The notes beneath the pieces were generated by a model that saw nothing but the letters and a program-made list of their open reading frames with translations, made no database searches and was not told the DNA's origin. A DNA stretch of 64,000 nucleotides. Source: Hyphomicrobiales bacterium (lineage in GTDB: Bacteria; Pseudomonadota; Alphaproteobacteria; Rhizobiales; Rhizobiaceae). The first letter of the stretch is position 1. Each line of letters starts with the position of its first letter. The stretch is taken from assembly GCA_900470805.1 (NCBI GenBank), contig UCCA01000037.1:74726-138725 (forward strand), given 5' to 3'. This document shows positions 16,976-27,830 of the stretch, piece after piece. The position numbers and the translations under genes were made by a program.

Positions 16976-17494
16976 ATGCCGGCGACCGACAACACCGTGA
17001 GGGAACTGAACAAAACCGCCTGCGACGCAGGTGTGTTCACATGGGATCTGAGCACCGACACCGTTTATGCCGATAAGGCGCTGGCAGAGCTTTTTGGCCT
17101 AGATGCCCGCGAGACCGAGCGCGGACTACCGATCGTCCGGTTCCTCGACAGGATTGATCCTGCCGACAAGCCGATGATCGCGAAGGCTATCCACGAGGCG
17201 ATCGTCACCGGAGAGGCTTATCAGCAGGACTACAGTGTCGTGCGCCCCGATGGCTCAAGAGCAACCGTATCAGCCTTCGGTCGGTGTTTCCGCAATGCTG
17301 TCGGAACGCCCTCTCACTATGCAGGCATCGTCTATCCGAAAACATCCGGACCTTCCGTCCAAGACGCAATCTTCTGGCATTGTCTGCAGGCCTACAATCT
17401 CGCCAAAGATGCCGGCCAGATGGACATGGTCGAACTTCTCCAGCAGGCGCTGCGGCGATGCGGCCAAGCCACGGAATCGGTCGCGATGCATTAG
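16976..17494 (+). CDS. PAS-domain protein
   Basis: A 172-residue soluble protein with one PAS fold at residues about 15-115 (GVFTWDLSTDTVYADKALAE, then VVRPDGSRATVSAFGR, then GTPSHYAGIVYP). A short helical C-terminus of about 50 residues (DAIFWHCLQAYNLAKDAGQ, MDMVELLQQALRRC) resembles tails of small rhizobial PAS proteins. There is no kinase, HTH or cyclase output domain, so it would act by protein contact. The ribosome site is weak. The sensed signal is unknown. Confidence 0.78.
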   Translation: MPATDNTVRELNKTACDAGVFTWDLSTDTVYADKALAELFGLDARETERGLPIVRFLDRIDPADKPMIAKAIHEAIVTGEAYQQDYSVVRPDGSRATVSAFGRCFRNAVGTPSHYAGIVYPKTSGPSVQDAIFWHCLQAYNLAKDAGQMDMVELLQQALRRCGQATESVAMH

Positions 17495-17829
17495 CATACC
17501 GCTTGCGCGCTTAAGCTACGCGTTTCGTGATTGCCAGCCAATCTAAACGAGCGTGTCGGCTATGCGGCTTCGGTGCATTGTACGGATTGGTAAACGCGAG
17601 ATTAATTTCCTCCCCCGTCACGCTTGCGCGGATCAATCCGCGCAAGCTCAGGGTCTTCCATGTCCCCAAACGAGGCAGGACATCCTCAAGCACACTGTTT
17701 GATTGATTGCGTTGAAGGCGATACACGCCGATTGCTACATCCTTGAAGTGCTATAGTAATTTCTAAATTTGTCACCTTGGATCCGATCCCTAACTCTAGC
17801 CTTCGAATAAGATCGGGAGTTGGACGACG
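17495..17829. other. Intergenic stretch with a perfect 26-bp palindrome
   Basis: About 335 bases between the PAS gene and the small hypothetical gene. Positions 17622-17647 form a perfect palindrome (GCTTGCGCGGAT, centre CA, and the complement). As RNA it would be an 11-bp stem with a 4-base loop. There is no T tract on either side, so it may be a DNA-binding dyad or an mRNA hairpin. A minus-strand frame at 17511-17726 spans it, but I see no family or ribosome site for that frame. Confidence 0.5.
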
Positions 17830-18231
17830 TTGACATATGAAGAAACGATTACCGCGCTCAGATGCGCCGATACGGGAAGCCGTGAGCTGGATGCAGGCGT
17901 GTATGAGGCATTGGGTGGCACCGTTTTGAGCAACGTGCTGGCGGGTTACTGGCGCGAGGACGGCGGCGGACAAGTGCCCGACTACACGACATCGCTGGAT
18001 GCGGCCTTCGCGCTTCTCGACGATATCATCCCGACATCGCGTCTGCTGTCGTTGAGCCGTATCAAAAACGGGGACAGTGCAGGGTGGGCTTGTACGCTCC
18101 AGCATGCATCCGCTCATATAATTTCAACCACGGGGGCAACCGCCCCGCTTGCGCTGAGCGCCACCATCGTTTCGGCGTGGAACCGACCGTGTGTTCTGCG
18201 TTTCCGCTCCACAGCCGCCGCACAAGGCTGA
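17830..18231 (+). CDS. Hypothetical protein similar to short rhizobial phage-like sandwich proteins
   Basis: A 133-residue frame from a TTG, with GGGAG about ten bases upstream. The arrangement LRCADTGSRELDAGVYEALG, PDYTTSLDAAFALLDDIIP, a GWACTL core and ATAPLALSATIVSAW near the end matches a recurrent family of small rhizobial hypothetical proteins, in which a PDYT-SLDAA segment leads to an APLALCAA-like helix. Its function is unknown. The last 15 residues are basic and differ from the usual ending, so the 3' end may have drifted. It converges on the Lrp-family gene. Confidence 0.6.
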   Translation: MTYEETITALRCADTGSRELDAGVYEALGGTVLSNVLAGYWREDGGGQVPDYTTSLDAAFALLDDIIPTSRLLSLSRIKNGDSAGWACTLQHASAHIISTTGATAPLALSATIVSAWNRPCVLRFRSTAAAQG

Positions 18232-18243
18232 CGCGAGGCGTGC

Positions 18244-18726
18244 TCAGCGCAGCTTGCTCAGATTCACCGGACGGTTGTTGATGATCGCTTCCATCGAGAA
18301 GAAGCCCGTTACGGTCGCAAGGTCGAAGTTGGTGATCAATTTCTGATAGAACGCATCGTAGCCCGACATGCCCCCTGTCACGACCTTGATCAGGTAGTCC
18401 CATTCCCCGCCGATCCGGTAGAAATCGATCACCTCCGGCAACCGTTCGACATGCCCGCGAAAACCTTCGCTCCACTCCTTCGAGTGATGGCGAGTGCGGA
18501 TCATCACGAAGACTGTCAGGTCGAGCCCGAGAGCGCCGAGATCAATGTCGCTGTGCGATCCCCGGATCAGGCCGAGCGAATGCAAGCGCTGAAGACGTCG
18601 CCAACAGGCATTTTGCGACAGTCCGACCTTCTCCGCCAAATCGCGCTGCGAAAGGTTCGCGTCGATCTGCATCGCAGTCAGAATCTTCATATCAAAATCA
18701 TCGACCTTCTTCAAATCGTCGATCAT
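18244..18726 (-). CDS. Lrp/AsnC-family transcriptional regulator
   Basis: A 160-residue feast/famine regulator. The N-terminal HTH (DFDMKILTAMQIDANLSQRD, then LAEKVGLSQNACWRRLQRLH) is followed by the RAM/AsnC effector domain (VIDFYRIGGEWDYLIKVVTG). Length and layout are standard. It is divergent from the class V PLP enzyme gene, with about 100 bases between starts, the usual arrangement for Lrp-type control of an amino-acid enzyme, so it probably senses an amino acid metabolised by that enzyme. Confidence 0.92.
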   Translation of the reverse strand: MIDDLKKVDDFDMKILTAMQIDANLSQRDLAEKVGLSQNACWRRLQRLHSLGLIRGSHSDIDLGALGLDLTVFVMIRTRHHSKEWSEGFRGHVERLPEVIDFYRIGGEWDYLIKVVTGGMSGYDAFYQKLITNFDLATVTGFFSMEAIINNRPVNLSKLR

Positions 18727-18825
18727 TTGATCCGTTTCCTATAAAAATTAGCAAAAAATAGGTGGATTTTTTGACCGTGTAGCAGTTTACAATCTGTGTC
18801 AATATCCGAGCCGAGGAGAATGACC

Positions 18826-20310
18826 GTGGACAACGCTTGCCCAGCGACAAGAAAGACAGAAACGCCGCTTTCGGCATTCCGCCATACCTTGGAGCATGCC
18901 GGGGCAATCGCCGCGCTTCGAAATGGACTTGTCGGCTCCAACGCGAAGATACCCGGCCCTTACGGCGAGAAGGCACTGGTTTACGCTGATTATGTCGCCT
19001 CGGGCCGCGCGCTTCACCAAGTCGAGCATTTCATCCTCGAGGAAGTGCTTCCTTACTACGCCAACAGTCATACGGAAGCCTCCTATTGCGGTGGCTTCAT
19101 GACCCGCATGCGGCGGGAAGCACGCGCAATGATCGGCGGATTCTGCGGCGCCAACGAGCAGCATGCCGTGATCTTCACAGGTTCCGGCGCGACCTCTGGC
19201 ATCAACCGTCTCGTCAAGCTGTATGGCGTGGCTGAAGCCGTTGCTGCGGGCAAACACGTTCGCGTCATTGTCGGCCCCTACGAGCATCATTCCAACATAC
19301 TGCCATGGCGGGAGAGCGGTGCGGAGATGGTTGAAATCGCCGAGGGTCCGGCGGGCGGTCCCGATCCGTTGCTTCTCAAGGAGGCGCTGGTCGAGGGCAA
19401 GTCTGATCTGACGATATGCACGCTGTCGGCCGCATCCAACATCACCGGCATCACCAGCAACGTCGCAGCGATCACGAAGGCGGTAAACGCCGCCGGCGCG
19501 ATAATGATCTGGGATTATGCCGGTGCCGGCCCCTATGTGCCGATCTCTATGTCGCCAGCGCCCGGCGCCGAGATCGACGCCATCGTTGTCTCGCCGCACA
19601 AGTTTATCGGTGGTCCAGGCGCTTCCGGAGTCCTGATCCTTCGTCGGGACGGGCCCTGTACCAGCAAGCCGTCATGGCCGGGCGGCGGGACGGTAAAATT
19701 CGTGTCGCCGCAAACCCATGATTACAGCGATAGCCTCGAATCCCGAGAGGAAGCCGGCACGCCGAACGTGGTCGGCGATATTCGCGCTGCGCTGGCGTTC
19801 ATCGTCAAGGCGGCGATCCTCGATACGATGCTTGTGCGCAATCGAGAGCTTGCCCAGCGCGCGTTCGCGGCCTGGACGGACGTGCCGCATCTCGAGATCC
19901 TAGGTCTTTCCGAGCCTGATCGGCTGCCGATCTTTTCTTTCCGGGTGGAGGACGGAAAGGGCGGCTACGTCCATCAGCAGCTCATCACGCGGATGCTCAG
20001 TGACCGCTTCGGCATTCAGGCGCGCGGCGGCTGCGCCTGTGCTGGTCCCTATGTCCACCGCCTGCTGTCGATCGACGACGAGCAGTCGAAGGCGATCCGG
20101 CAAGCTATCATCGCAGGAGACGAAATCAGCAAGCCCGGTTTCGTCAGGCTGAATTTCAGCGTCCTCCTGCCGGATGAGAAGGTCGAGTTCATTCTGAAGT
20201 CAGTGGCGCAAATCGCGGCCGATGCGACGCGCTTCGAGGCGGACTACGATGTCGATCCGAGTAGGGCGATATTCTTTCCGCGTGCCGAGAAGCAAGAGGT
20301 TGCAGCCTGA
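18826..20310 (+). CDS. Class V aminotransferase / cysteine-desulfurase-like PLP enzyme
   Basis: A 494-residue PLP enzyme. The cofactor lysine is Lys259 in VVSPHKFIGGPGA, the PLP-contacting aspartate is Asp230 in MIWDYAGAG, and a desulfurase-like Cys lies in ARGGCACAGPY. The N-terminal VYADYVASGRAL, YANSHTEASYCGG and GSGATSGINRLV follow the IscS/SufS/Csd layout. It is longer than the usual 400 residues, with extra N- and C-terminal sequence. GAGGAG lies one base before an ATG at 18820 but seven before the GTG at 18826, so I take the GTG. It could be a desulfurase, a selenocysteine lyase or another class V enzyme. Confidence 0.85.
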   Translation: MDNACPATRKTETPLSAFRHTLEHAGAIAALRNGLVGSNAKIPGPYGEKALVYADYVASGRALHQVEHFILEEVLPYYANSHTEASYCGGFMTRMRREARAMIGGFCGANEQHAVIFTGSGATSGINRLVKLYGVAEAVAAGKHVRVIVGPYEHHSNILPWRESGAEMVEIAEGPAGGPDPLLLKEALVEGKSDLTICTLSAASNITGITSNVAAITKAVNAAGAIMIWDYAGAGPYVPISMSPAPGAEIDAIVVSPHKFIGGPGASGVLILRRDGPCTSKPSWPGGGTVKFVSPQTHDYSDSLESREEAGTPNVVGDIRAALAFIVKAAILDTMLVRNRELAQRAFAAWTDVPHLEILGLSEPDRLPIFSFRVEDGKGGYVHQQLITRMLSDRFGIQARGGCACAGPYVHRLLSIDDEQSKAIRQAIIAGDEISKPGFVRLNFSVLLPDEKVEFILKSVAQIAADATRFEADYDVDPSRAIFFPRAEKQEVAA

Positions 20311-20449
20311 CCTCGCGCTGGGCCGACCGCGGCCTTTCGATCGGGCCTTCTCAACAAGGTGTCGGGCAAAGGCTTTGTCGATGGATCGCGGTCGATCGGA
20401 AGTTTCATACCCACTTCACCCACGCCGATGAACCGAACCGTGGCGGAAG

Positions 20450-21019
20450 CTACTGTGTCGCGGCCGCGTCGAGTGCCATGTTCAATGCGAGCACATTGAC
20501 CGTCGGCTCGCCGAGCAATCCAAGCTCTCTTCCTTCGACGGCGCCATCGACGAGTGCCTTGACCTTGGGCTCGTCGAGGTTGCGGGCCTTGGCGACACGG
20601 GCGACCTGGAAGTACGCGGCCTCGGGTGAAATATGCGGATCGAGGCCGCTGCCAGACGCGGTCACGAGGTCGGCTGGCACGTCTGCGTTTGGGTTGGTGG
20701 CTTTTGCCGCATCGTAGTCGCCCTTGACACGGTCGATCAGCTTCTGGCTGGTCGGACCAAGGTTGGAACCGCTGGAGGCCGCCGCGTTGTAGCCGTCGCC
20801 GGCAGCCGATGGGCGACCGTGGAAGTACTTGTCGCTGACAAAAGCCTGGCCGATCAATGTCGATCCAATCACGGAGCCGTTCTTCTCTATCACACTCCCA
20901 TTGGCTTGAGTTGGAAACAGCGCCTGGGCAGCGCCCGTCATGGCGAGCGGATAAAGGAGGCCGGTGATAGCAGTCGTGGCAACAATCATCACGATTGCGG
21001 GGCGAAGCTGGTTTAGCAT
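20450..21019 (-). CDS. kdpC: Potassium-transporting ATPase subunit C
   Basis: A 189-residue subunit that stabilises the KdpFABC pump. One N-terminal membrane helix ([20 protein letters not shown]) is followed by a periplasmic domain with the family strings [24 protein letters not shown] and [12 protein letters not shown]. The frame opens at 21037, but GGAG eight bases before the ATG at 21019 and the family N-terminus MLNQLRPAI favour that start. It is the last gene of the operon. Unlike many kdp loci no kdpD/kdpE follows; the next gene is on the other strand. Confidence 0.96.
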   Translation of the reverse strand: MLNQLRPAIVMIVATTAITGLLYPLAMTGAAQALFPTQANGSVIEKNGSVIGSTLIGQAFVSDKYFHGRPSAAGDGYNAAASSGSNLGPTSQKLIDRVKGDYDAAKATNPNADVPADLVTASGSGLDPHISPEAAYFQVARVAKARNLDEPKVKALVDGAVEGRELGLLGEPTVNVLALNMALDAAATQ

Positions 21020-21080
21020 GTTGTGAACTCCGGACATTCAGTTGAGTGGGGAGCCGGACGCAACGGGTCCGGCATCAGAT

Positions 21081-23168
21081 TTAAGCAAGGCCGAGAGCCG
21101 CGACGGCCATGTCGATTGCCTTGATGCCGATGAAAGGCACGATGATGCCACCAAGGCCGTAGATCAGTAGGTTGCGCGATAGAAGAGCTCCCGCGCCGAT
21201 CGGACGATAGCGGACACCTTTCAGCGATAGTGGGATCAGGGCGATGATGATCAGGGCGTTGAAGATGATCGCCGAGAGGATAGCGCTCTGCGGTGTCGAC
21301 AGGCCCATGATGTTCAGTACCCCAAGTTGGGGGTAGAAGGTCAGGAACATTGCCGGGATGATGGCGAAGTACTTCGCAATATCGTTGGCGATCGAGAAGG
21401 TTGTCAGCGCTCCGCGGGTCATCAGCAGTTGTTTACCGATCTCGACAATCTCGATGAGCTTGGTCGGATCGCTATCGAGATCGACCATGTTGCCAGCCTC
21501 GCGGGCTGCGACGGTGCCGGTGTTCATTGCAACGCCGACGTCGGCCTGAGCCAAGGCGGGGGCGTCATTGGTGCCGTCGCCGCACATGGCGACGAGCTTG
21601 CCCTTGGCCTGCTCTTCGCGCATCAACGCCAGCTTCATTTCCGGTGTCGCCTGGGCAAGGAAGTCGTCGACGCCGGCTTCGGCGGCAATGGCGGCGGCGG
21701 TTAGTGGATTGTCGCCAGTGATCATCACGGTGCGGATGCCCATGCGACGCAACTCGACAAAGCGTTCACGGATGCCGCCCTTGACGATGTCCTTGAGGTG
21801 GATCACGCCGAGCAACCGGCCATCGCGGGCGACGGCGAGCGGCGTCCCACCGCTTTTGGCGACTTCGTCGGCGAGCGTACGAAGTTCACGCGCAGCGTCG
21901 CTGTTGACTTGGAGCGCTAAGGCCGCATTGCCGGAAGCAGAAGGCGATGTTCCGTCGATATAGGCAAGTACTGAGTCGACCGCACCTTTGCGGATCGAGG
22001 ATCCGTCAACGTCGACACCACTCATGCGAGTCTGGGCGGTAAAGGGGATGAAGGTCGCCTTCAGGCTTCCCATGTCGCGGCCACGGATCGCGTATTTTTC
22101 CTTGGCTAGCACGACGATCGAACGGCCCTCGGGCGTCTCGTCGGCAAGCGAGGCAAGTTGTGCGGCATCCGCGAGCTCTTGTTCAGTCACGCCACGGATC
22201 GGACGAAATTCGGTCGCCTGTCGGTTGCCAAGGGTGATGGTGCCTGTCTTGTCGAGAAGTAGCGTGTCGATGTCGCCGGCTGCCTCGACGGCGCGGCCGG
22301 ACATGGCGAGCACGTTGAAGCGCACCAGGCGATCCATGCCGGCAATGCCGATGGCGGAAAGCAGGGCGCCTATGGTGGTCGGGATGAGTGTCACGAAAAG
22401 TGCGACCAGCACGATAATCGGGATGGAGCCGCCAGCGTAAGCGGCAAAGCTTGGAATGGTCGCGGTGGCCAGCACGAAAATCAGCGTCATGCCCGCGAGA
22501 AGGATATTGAGGGCGATTTCGTTGGGAGTCTTCTGCCGCTCGGCGCCTTCGACAAGCGAGATCATCCGGTCGATAAAGGTCGAGCCCGCCGCCGCGGTGA
22601 TCCGCACACGGATTTCGTCGGACAGGACCTGCGTGCCGCCGGTGACGGCAGAACGGTCGCCGCCGGATTCACGGATGACGGGCGCGGATTCACCAGTGAT
22701 AGCCGCCTCGTTGACGGAGGCAACGCCTTCAATGACTTCTCCGTCCGACGGTATAATGTCGCCGGCTTCGACGAGCACGACGTCACCGACCTTCAGGCTG
22801 GTGCCGGGCACCATCCTGTATGCCGTGCGGCTTCCGTCGGCCAGAAGTTTGGCCTGCGTTTCGGTCCGAGACTTGCGCAGGGATTCTGCCTGCGCCTTGC
22901 CGCGTCCTTCGGCGACGGCCTCGGCGAAGTTCGCGAACAGCACCGTGAACCAGAGCCAGAGATTGACCTGGAAAGAAAAGCCGAGATTGCCGTGACCGGC
23001 GACAAGGTCGCGGACGAACAGCACGGATGTCAGGACCGACACCGTGGCGACGACGAACATCACCGGGTTTCGGGAAAGGATCCGAGGGTCCAGCTTTTTG
23101 AAGGCAGCACCCACGGCTGGAAGGAGAATGCGAGGATCCAGGATACTCGCGGATTTTGCCTGGCTCAT
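21081..23168 (-). CDS. kdpB: Potassium-transporting P-type ATPase catalytic subunit B
   Basis: A 695-residue P-type ATPase that powers high-affinity K+ uptake. It carries the phosphorylated Asp306 in DKTGT, the TGES dephosphorylation motif at 158-161, the hinge TGDN and the [20 protein letters not shown] motif. The frame is open upstream to 23243, but GGAG six bases before the ATG at 23168 and the family N-terminus ([12 protein letters not shown]) settle the start. A 49-codon small membrane ORF and a strong hairpin lie between it and kdpA. All family motifs look intact. Confidence 0.97.
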   Translation of the reverse strand: MSQAKSASILDPRILLPAVGAAFKKLDPRILSRNPVMFVVATVSVLTSVLFVRDLVAGHGNLGFSFQVNLWLWFTVLFANFAEAVAEGRGKAQAESLRKSRTETQAKLLADGSRTAYRMVPGTSLKVGDVVLVEAGDIIPSDGEVIEGVASVNEAAITGESAPVIRESGGDRSAVTGGTQVLSDEIRVRITAAAGSTFIDRMISLVEGAERQKTPNEIALNILLAGMTLIFVLATATIPSFAAYAGGSIPIIVLVALFVTLIPTTIGALLSAIGIAGMDRLVRFNVLAMSGRAVEAAGDIDTLLLDKTGTITLGNRQATEFRPIRGVTEQELADAAQLASLADETPEGRSIVVLAKEKYAIRGRDMGSLKATFIPFTAQTRMSGVDVDGSSIRKGAVDSVLAYIDGTSPSASGNAALALQVNSDAARELRTLADEVAKSGGTPLAVARDGRLLGVIHLKDIVKGGIRERFVELRRMGIRTVMITGDNPLTAAAIAAEAGVDDFLAQATPEMKLALMREEQAKGKLVAMCGDGTNDAPALAQADVGVAMNTGTVAAREAGNMVDLDSDPTKLIEIVEIGKQLLMTRGALTTFSIANDIAKYFAIIPAMFLTFYPQLGVLNIMGLSTPQSAILSAIIFNALIIIALIPLSLKGVRYRPIGAGALLSRNLLIYGLGGIIVPFIGIKAIDMAVAALGLA

Positions 23169-23215
23169 AAGAGGCTCCAGCTTTCGAAAGAGAACAAAGG
23201 GATCGGTGTGGCCGA

Positions 23216-23365
23216 TCAGCCAAAAAGAATTTCGTAGGCGCAAAGCAGGACAAGCAGGACGGCCATCATGATCAGGATGATGTCGGTTCCCCTTGCCTGG
23301 GGCGCTCTCTCACGTCCCGATTTGTCGGGACGTGAGGATTTGTGACGCATATGACGAAGGATCAT
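23216..23365 (-). CDS. Small membrane ORF between kdpA and kdpB
   Basis: A 49-residue frame starting eight bases after the kdpA stop and ending 47 bases before kdpB, same strand. AAGG lies six bases before the ATG at 23365. The first 28 residues are polar and basic ([20 protein letters not shown]), then comes one hydrophobic helix, [20 protein letters not shown], ending in Gly. Its size and single helix recall KdpF, which is separately present upstream of kdpA, so this would be an extra small subunit or regulator. A perfect 12-bp hairpin lies inside its coding sequence, so translation may instead begin at internal ATGs after the hairpin. I know no name for it. Confidence 0.5.
   Translation of the reverse strand: MILRHMRHKSSRPDKSGRERAPQARGTDIILIMMAVLLVLLCAYEILFG
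23309..23336 (-). promoter_or_regulatory. Perfect intercistronic hairpin in the kdp operon
   Basis: A 12-bp perfect stem (CTCACGTCCCGA with its complement) with a 4-base loop, between kdpA and kdpB. No T tract follows, so it is more likely an mRNA processing or stability element, or an attenuator, than a full terminator. It lies within the 49-codon small ORF. Confidence 0.6.
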
Positions 23366-23373
23366 GGTCCACC

Positions 23374-25077
23374 TTAAAAGGTTTGCCCGGCGATCATTGA
23401 GAGATGCTCGACGACGGGGCCGAGGGCCAATGCAGGCAGGAACGTCAATCCGCCGACAATCAGGATCGTCCCGACGAGCATGCCGACGAAAAGTGGTCCG
23501 TCCGTCGGGAAGGTGCCTGCCGATGCCGGAACTGTCTTCTTACTGATCAGCGAACCGGCGATCGCAAGCGCCGGGATGATGACCAGAAAGCGGCCCATCA
23601 GCATGCCGATGCCAAGCGTGATGTTGTACCAGGGCGTGTTGCCTGTCAGGCCGCCGAAAGCCGAACCGTTGTTGGCCGCAGCCGACGTATAGGCGTAGAG
23701 GATCTCGGAAAAGCCGTGGGGCCCCGCTGTTCCGACTGATGCCACCGCCGACGGCAGAACACTTGCAATCGCGGTAAAGACCAGCATGGCCAGCGGAAGG
23801 CACAGGATGGCAAGGACGGCCATTTTCATTTCCTTCGCCTCGATCTTCTTGCCCAGATACTCGGGCGTGCGTCCCACCATCAGCCCTGCCACGAAGACGG
23901 CAACGATGATGAAGAGGACGATGCCGTAGAAACCGGCGCCCACGCCGCCGACGATGACCTCGCCGAGCTGCATGTTGATCAGCGGGATGAGGCCGCCGAG
24001 CGCCGTGAAGCTGCCATGCATGGCATTTACGGCACCGCAGGATGCCGCCGTGGTCACGACCGCGAACAGGGACGACATGATGACGCCGAAGCGAACTTCC
24101 TTGCCTTCCATGTTGCCGCCCTGCAGACCAAAGGCATGCATCAGCGGGTTGCCCGAGGCTTCAGCCCAATAGGTGAAGCCAACGCCAACGATAAACAAGA
24201 TGCCCATCGCCGCCAGGATCGTCCAACCCTGACGCTGGTTTCCCACCATGCGGCCGAAGACGTTGGTGAAGGCTGCGCCAATCACGAAGATCGACAACAT
24301 CTGCAGCATGTTGGAGAAGTTATCGGGGTTCTCGAACGGGTGGGCCGAGTTTGCATTGAAGAAGCCCCCGCCATTGGTGCCGAGCATCTTGATCGCGAGC
24401 TGGGAGGCGACGGGGCCCACCGCTATTGTCTGTTGAGCGCCTTCAAGTGTCGTCGCGTTGACGTATGGGCCGAGCGTCTGCGGCACGCCGAGGTAGACGT
24501 AGACGAGGGTGAGTATGACGCAAATCGGGAGGAGCACGTAAAACGTGGCACGGGTCATATCGACCCAGAAGTTACCGATCGCCTTGCTGGATGCGCGGGA
24601 GAAGGCACGAATTAGGCCGATGGCAATCGCCATCCCTGTCGCCGCCGACACAAAGTTCTGAACCGTGAGGCCAGCCATCTGCGTCAAATATGACATCGTG
24701 CTCTCGCCGCCGTAGTTCTGCCAGTTGGTGTTGGCGACAAAGCTGACGGCGGTGTTGAACGAAAGCTCCGGTCCAACGGCGACCATTCCGGCAGGGTTAT
24801 AAGGGAGCATGCCCTGCGAACGTAGTAAAAGATAAAGAACGAGGGTGCCGAGCAGGTTGAACATCAGCATTGCGAATGCGTAAGAGGTCCAGTGCTGATC
24901 GTCGCGTTCGCTGATGCCTGCAAGACGATAAAGTCCCCGTTCGATCGGAACGAGGACCGGTGACAGGAATGTGCGTTCGCCCGTGAATACACGGGTCATG
25001 TAACCGCCGAGCGGTTTGACGAGCACGACAAGAATCCCGCAGAAAAGCAGGATCTGGAGCCATCCAATGAGGGTCAT
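23374..25077 (-). CDS. kdpA: Potassium-transporting ATPase subunit A
   Basis: The 567-residue K+-binding and translocating membrane subunit, about ten helices. Selectivity-filter-like segments are visible, such as [14 protein letters not shown] near residue 115, [20 protein letters not shown] near 230 and the later [15 protein letters not shown]-terminal [19 protein letters not shown] and [11 protein letters not shown] are typical. The ATG at 25077 follows kdpF by 30 bases without a strong ribosome site, so it is probably coupled to kdpF translation. Length is normal for the family. Confidence 0.97.
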   Translation of the reverse strand: MTLIGWLQILLFCGILVVLVKPLGGYMTRVFTGERTFLSPVLVPIERGLYRLAGISERDDQHWTSYAFAMLMFNLLGTLVLYLLLRSQGMLPYNPAGMVAVGPELSFNTAVSFVANTNWQNYGGESTMSYLTQMAGLTVQNFVSAATGMAIAIGLIRAFSRASSKAIGNFWVDMTRATFYVLLPICVILTLVYVYLGVPQTLGPYVNATTLEGAQQTIAVGPVASQLAIKMLGTNGGGFFNANSAHPFENPDNFSNMLQMLSIFVIGAAFTNVFGRMVGNQRQGWTILAAMGILFIVGVGFTYWAEASGNPLMHAFGLQGGNMEGKEVRFGVIMSSLFAVVTTAASCGAVNAMHGSFTALGGLIPLINMQLGEVIVGGVGAGFYGIVLFIIVAVFVAGLMVGRTPEYLGKKIEAKEMKMAVLAILCLPLAMLVFTAIASVLPSAVASVGTAGPHGFSEILYAYTSAAANNGSAFGGLTGNTPWYNITLGIGMLMGRFLVIIPALAIAGSLISKKTVPASAGTFPTDGPLFVGMLVGTILIVGGLTFLPALALGPVVEHLSMIAGQTF

Positions 25078-25107
25078 GAGAGGAACTTTCAGTTCGAGCG
25101 GCTTCGA

Positions 25108-25197
25108 TCAGAAGCGCTCGGGGCGAATAAGGGCGTAGGTGAGATAGACGGTAAGGAACACCGTCACCGCACCGCTCAGGATGTAGTCGAAAATCAT
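25108..25197 (-). CDS. kdpF: Potassium-transporting ATPase subunit F
   Basis: A 29-residue single-helix peptide, MIFDYILSGAVTVFLTVYLT followed by YALIRPERF, matching KdpF in length, in its hydrophobic helix and in the conserved RPERF ending. It sits 30 bases upstream of kdpA on the same strand, the standard place. It stabilises the KdpABC complex in the membrane. The longer frame upstream of this ATG is not real coding sequence. Confidence 0.92.
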   Translation of the reverse strand: MIFDYILSGAVTVFLTVYLTYALIRPERF

Positions 25198-25214
25198 GGT
25201 GAGGCTCCTCGGGT

Positions 25215-25298
25215 TCAGAGTGTGTCGCAGGCCTTGGTGTAGGCGAAGCAGAGTGCGAAAAAGATCACGGCGATGCCGATCAGAACGATGTCCATCAT
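25215..25298 (-). CDS. Small kdp-leader membrane peptide
   Basis: A peptide of 26-27 residues, M(M)DIVLIGIAVIFFALCFAYT then KACDTL, one helix with a polar Cys-Asp end, 17 bases upstream of kdpF. I recall similar short ORFs ending in a C-D-x-L pattern beside kdpF in other bacteria, but I cannot verify that here. The adjacent ATGs at 25298 and 25295 are weakly served. An upstream in-frame ATG at 25340 with GAGG seven bases before it would add 14 residues, so the start is open. Confidence 0.5.
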   Translation of the reverse strand: MMDIVLIGIAVIFFALCFAYTKACDTL

Positions 25299-25400
25299 CG
25301 GGGGTATTTCCTTCCAGATGTTTCGAAGCAGTGAGGACATCAATGGACCTCGGGCCGGCGGGAGGTCGTGCCCCGCGATCACGGTTATGCACCCGATCGG

Positions 25401-25457
25401 CATAAAGGTTCGAGACGGAAGGCCGGCGGCATAAATAAGAAAACCATAAAGGTTTTC
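25401..25457 (-). promoter_or_regulatory. Candidate kdp operator: repeated CATAAAGGTT and dyad
   Basis: CATAAAGGTT occurs at 25401-25410 and again at 25445-25454, 44 bases apart. The second copy sits inside a perfect 7-bp inverted repeat, GAAAACC (25439-25445) and GGTTTTC (25451-25457). The position, 60-120 bases upstream of the first kdp ORF, suits an OmpR-type regulator such as KdpE; no kdpE is in the window. Confidence 0.4.
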
Positions 25458-25711
25458 GAAGTGTGCATCGGCTCAGCGGCAGCGACGTCGTAGAGGCGGA
25501 GCACACGGATGGCGGTGCGAGCTTTCAGTATTTAGACCGATCCAAATTGAGATTTTCGCCGTGTGCAAGCTGGCTTTTTCCTGGGGATGATTTCGGCCGA
25601 TTTACGCACCCTATGAAAATGCGTCGCGAATTTTATACTAGGTAAATCAATTATATAAGTATCCATTGGTATTGAAGCTTTCATTCGTTTGTCTCTTTCG
25701 TAAAAAGAGAC

Positions 25712-25736
25712 TTGACAGAATTGGAACGTTCCAATT
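25712..25736 (+). promoter_or_regulatory. lacI promoter overlapped by a perfect palindromic LacI-type operator
   Basis: TTGACA at 25712-25717 is a good -35 box. Positions 25719-25736 form a perfect 18-bp palindrome, AATTGGAACGTTCCAATT, with the central CG typical of LacI/GalR operators. It occupies the spacer up to the expected -10 region (about 25735-25740), so bound repressor should block transcription. This implies autoregulation and control of the downstream catabolic genes. Confidence 0.7.
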
Positions 25737-25777
25737 ATTAACAATCCCTATTGGCGGGAGGCCAATGGAGGGTTGTC

Positions 25778-27825
<2,048 letters not shown>

Positions 27826-27830
27826 GAGAG

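Larger units (their letters stand above)
25341..25777. other. Divergent kdp / lacI control region
   Basis: About 440 bases between the kdp leader ORFs and lacI. The left part holds the CATAAAGGTT repeats, the right part the LacI operator; both are listed separately. Between them (about 25460-25700) the DNA becomes AT-rich and I see no supported ORF or RNA gene. Confidence 0.6.

Noticed and set aside
17511-17726. Minus-strand frame of 71 codons spanning the palindrome
   Set aside because: No ribosome site or recognised family, and a purine-rich tract in the middle of the frame makes coding doubtful.
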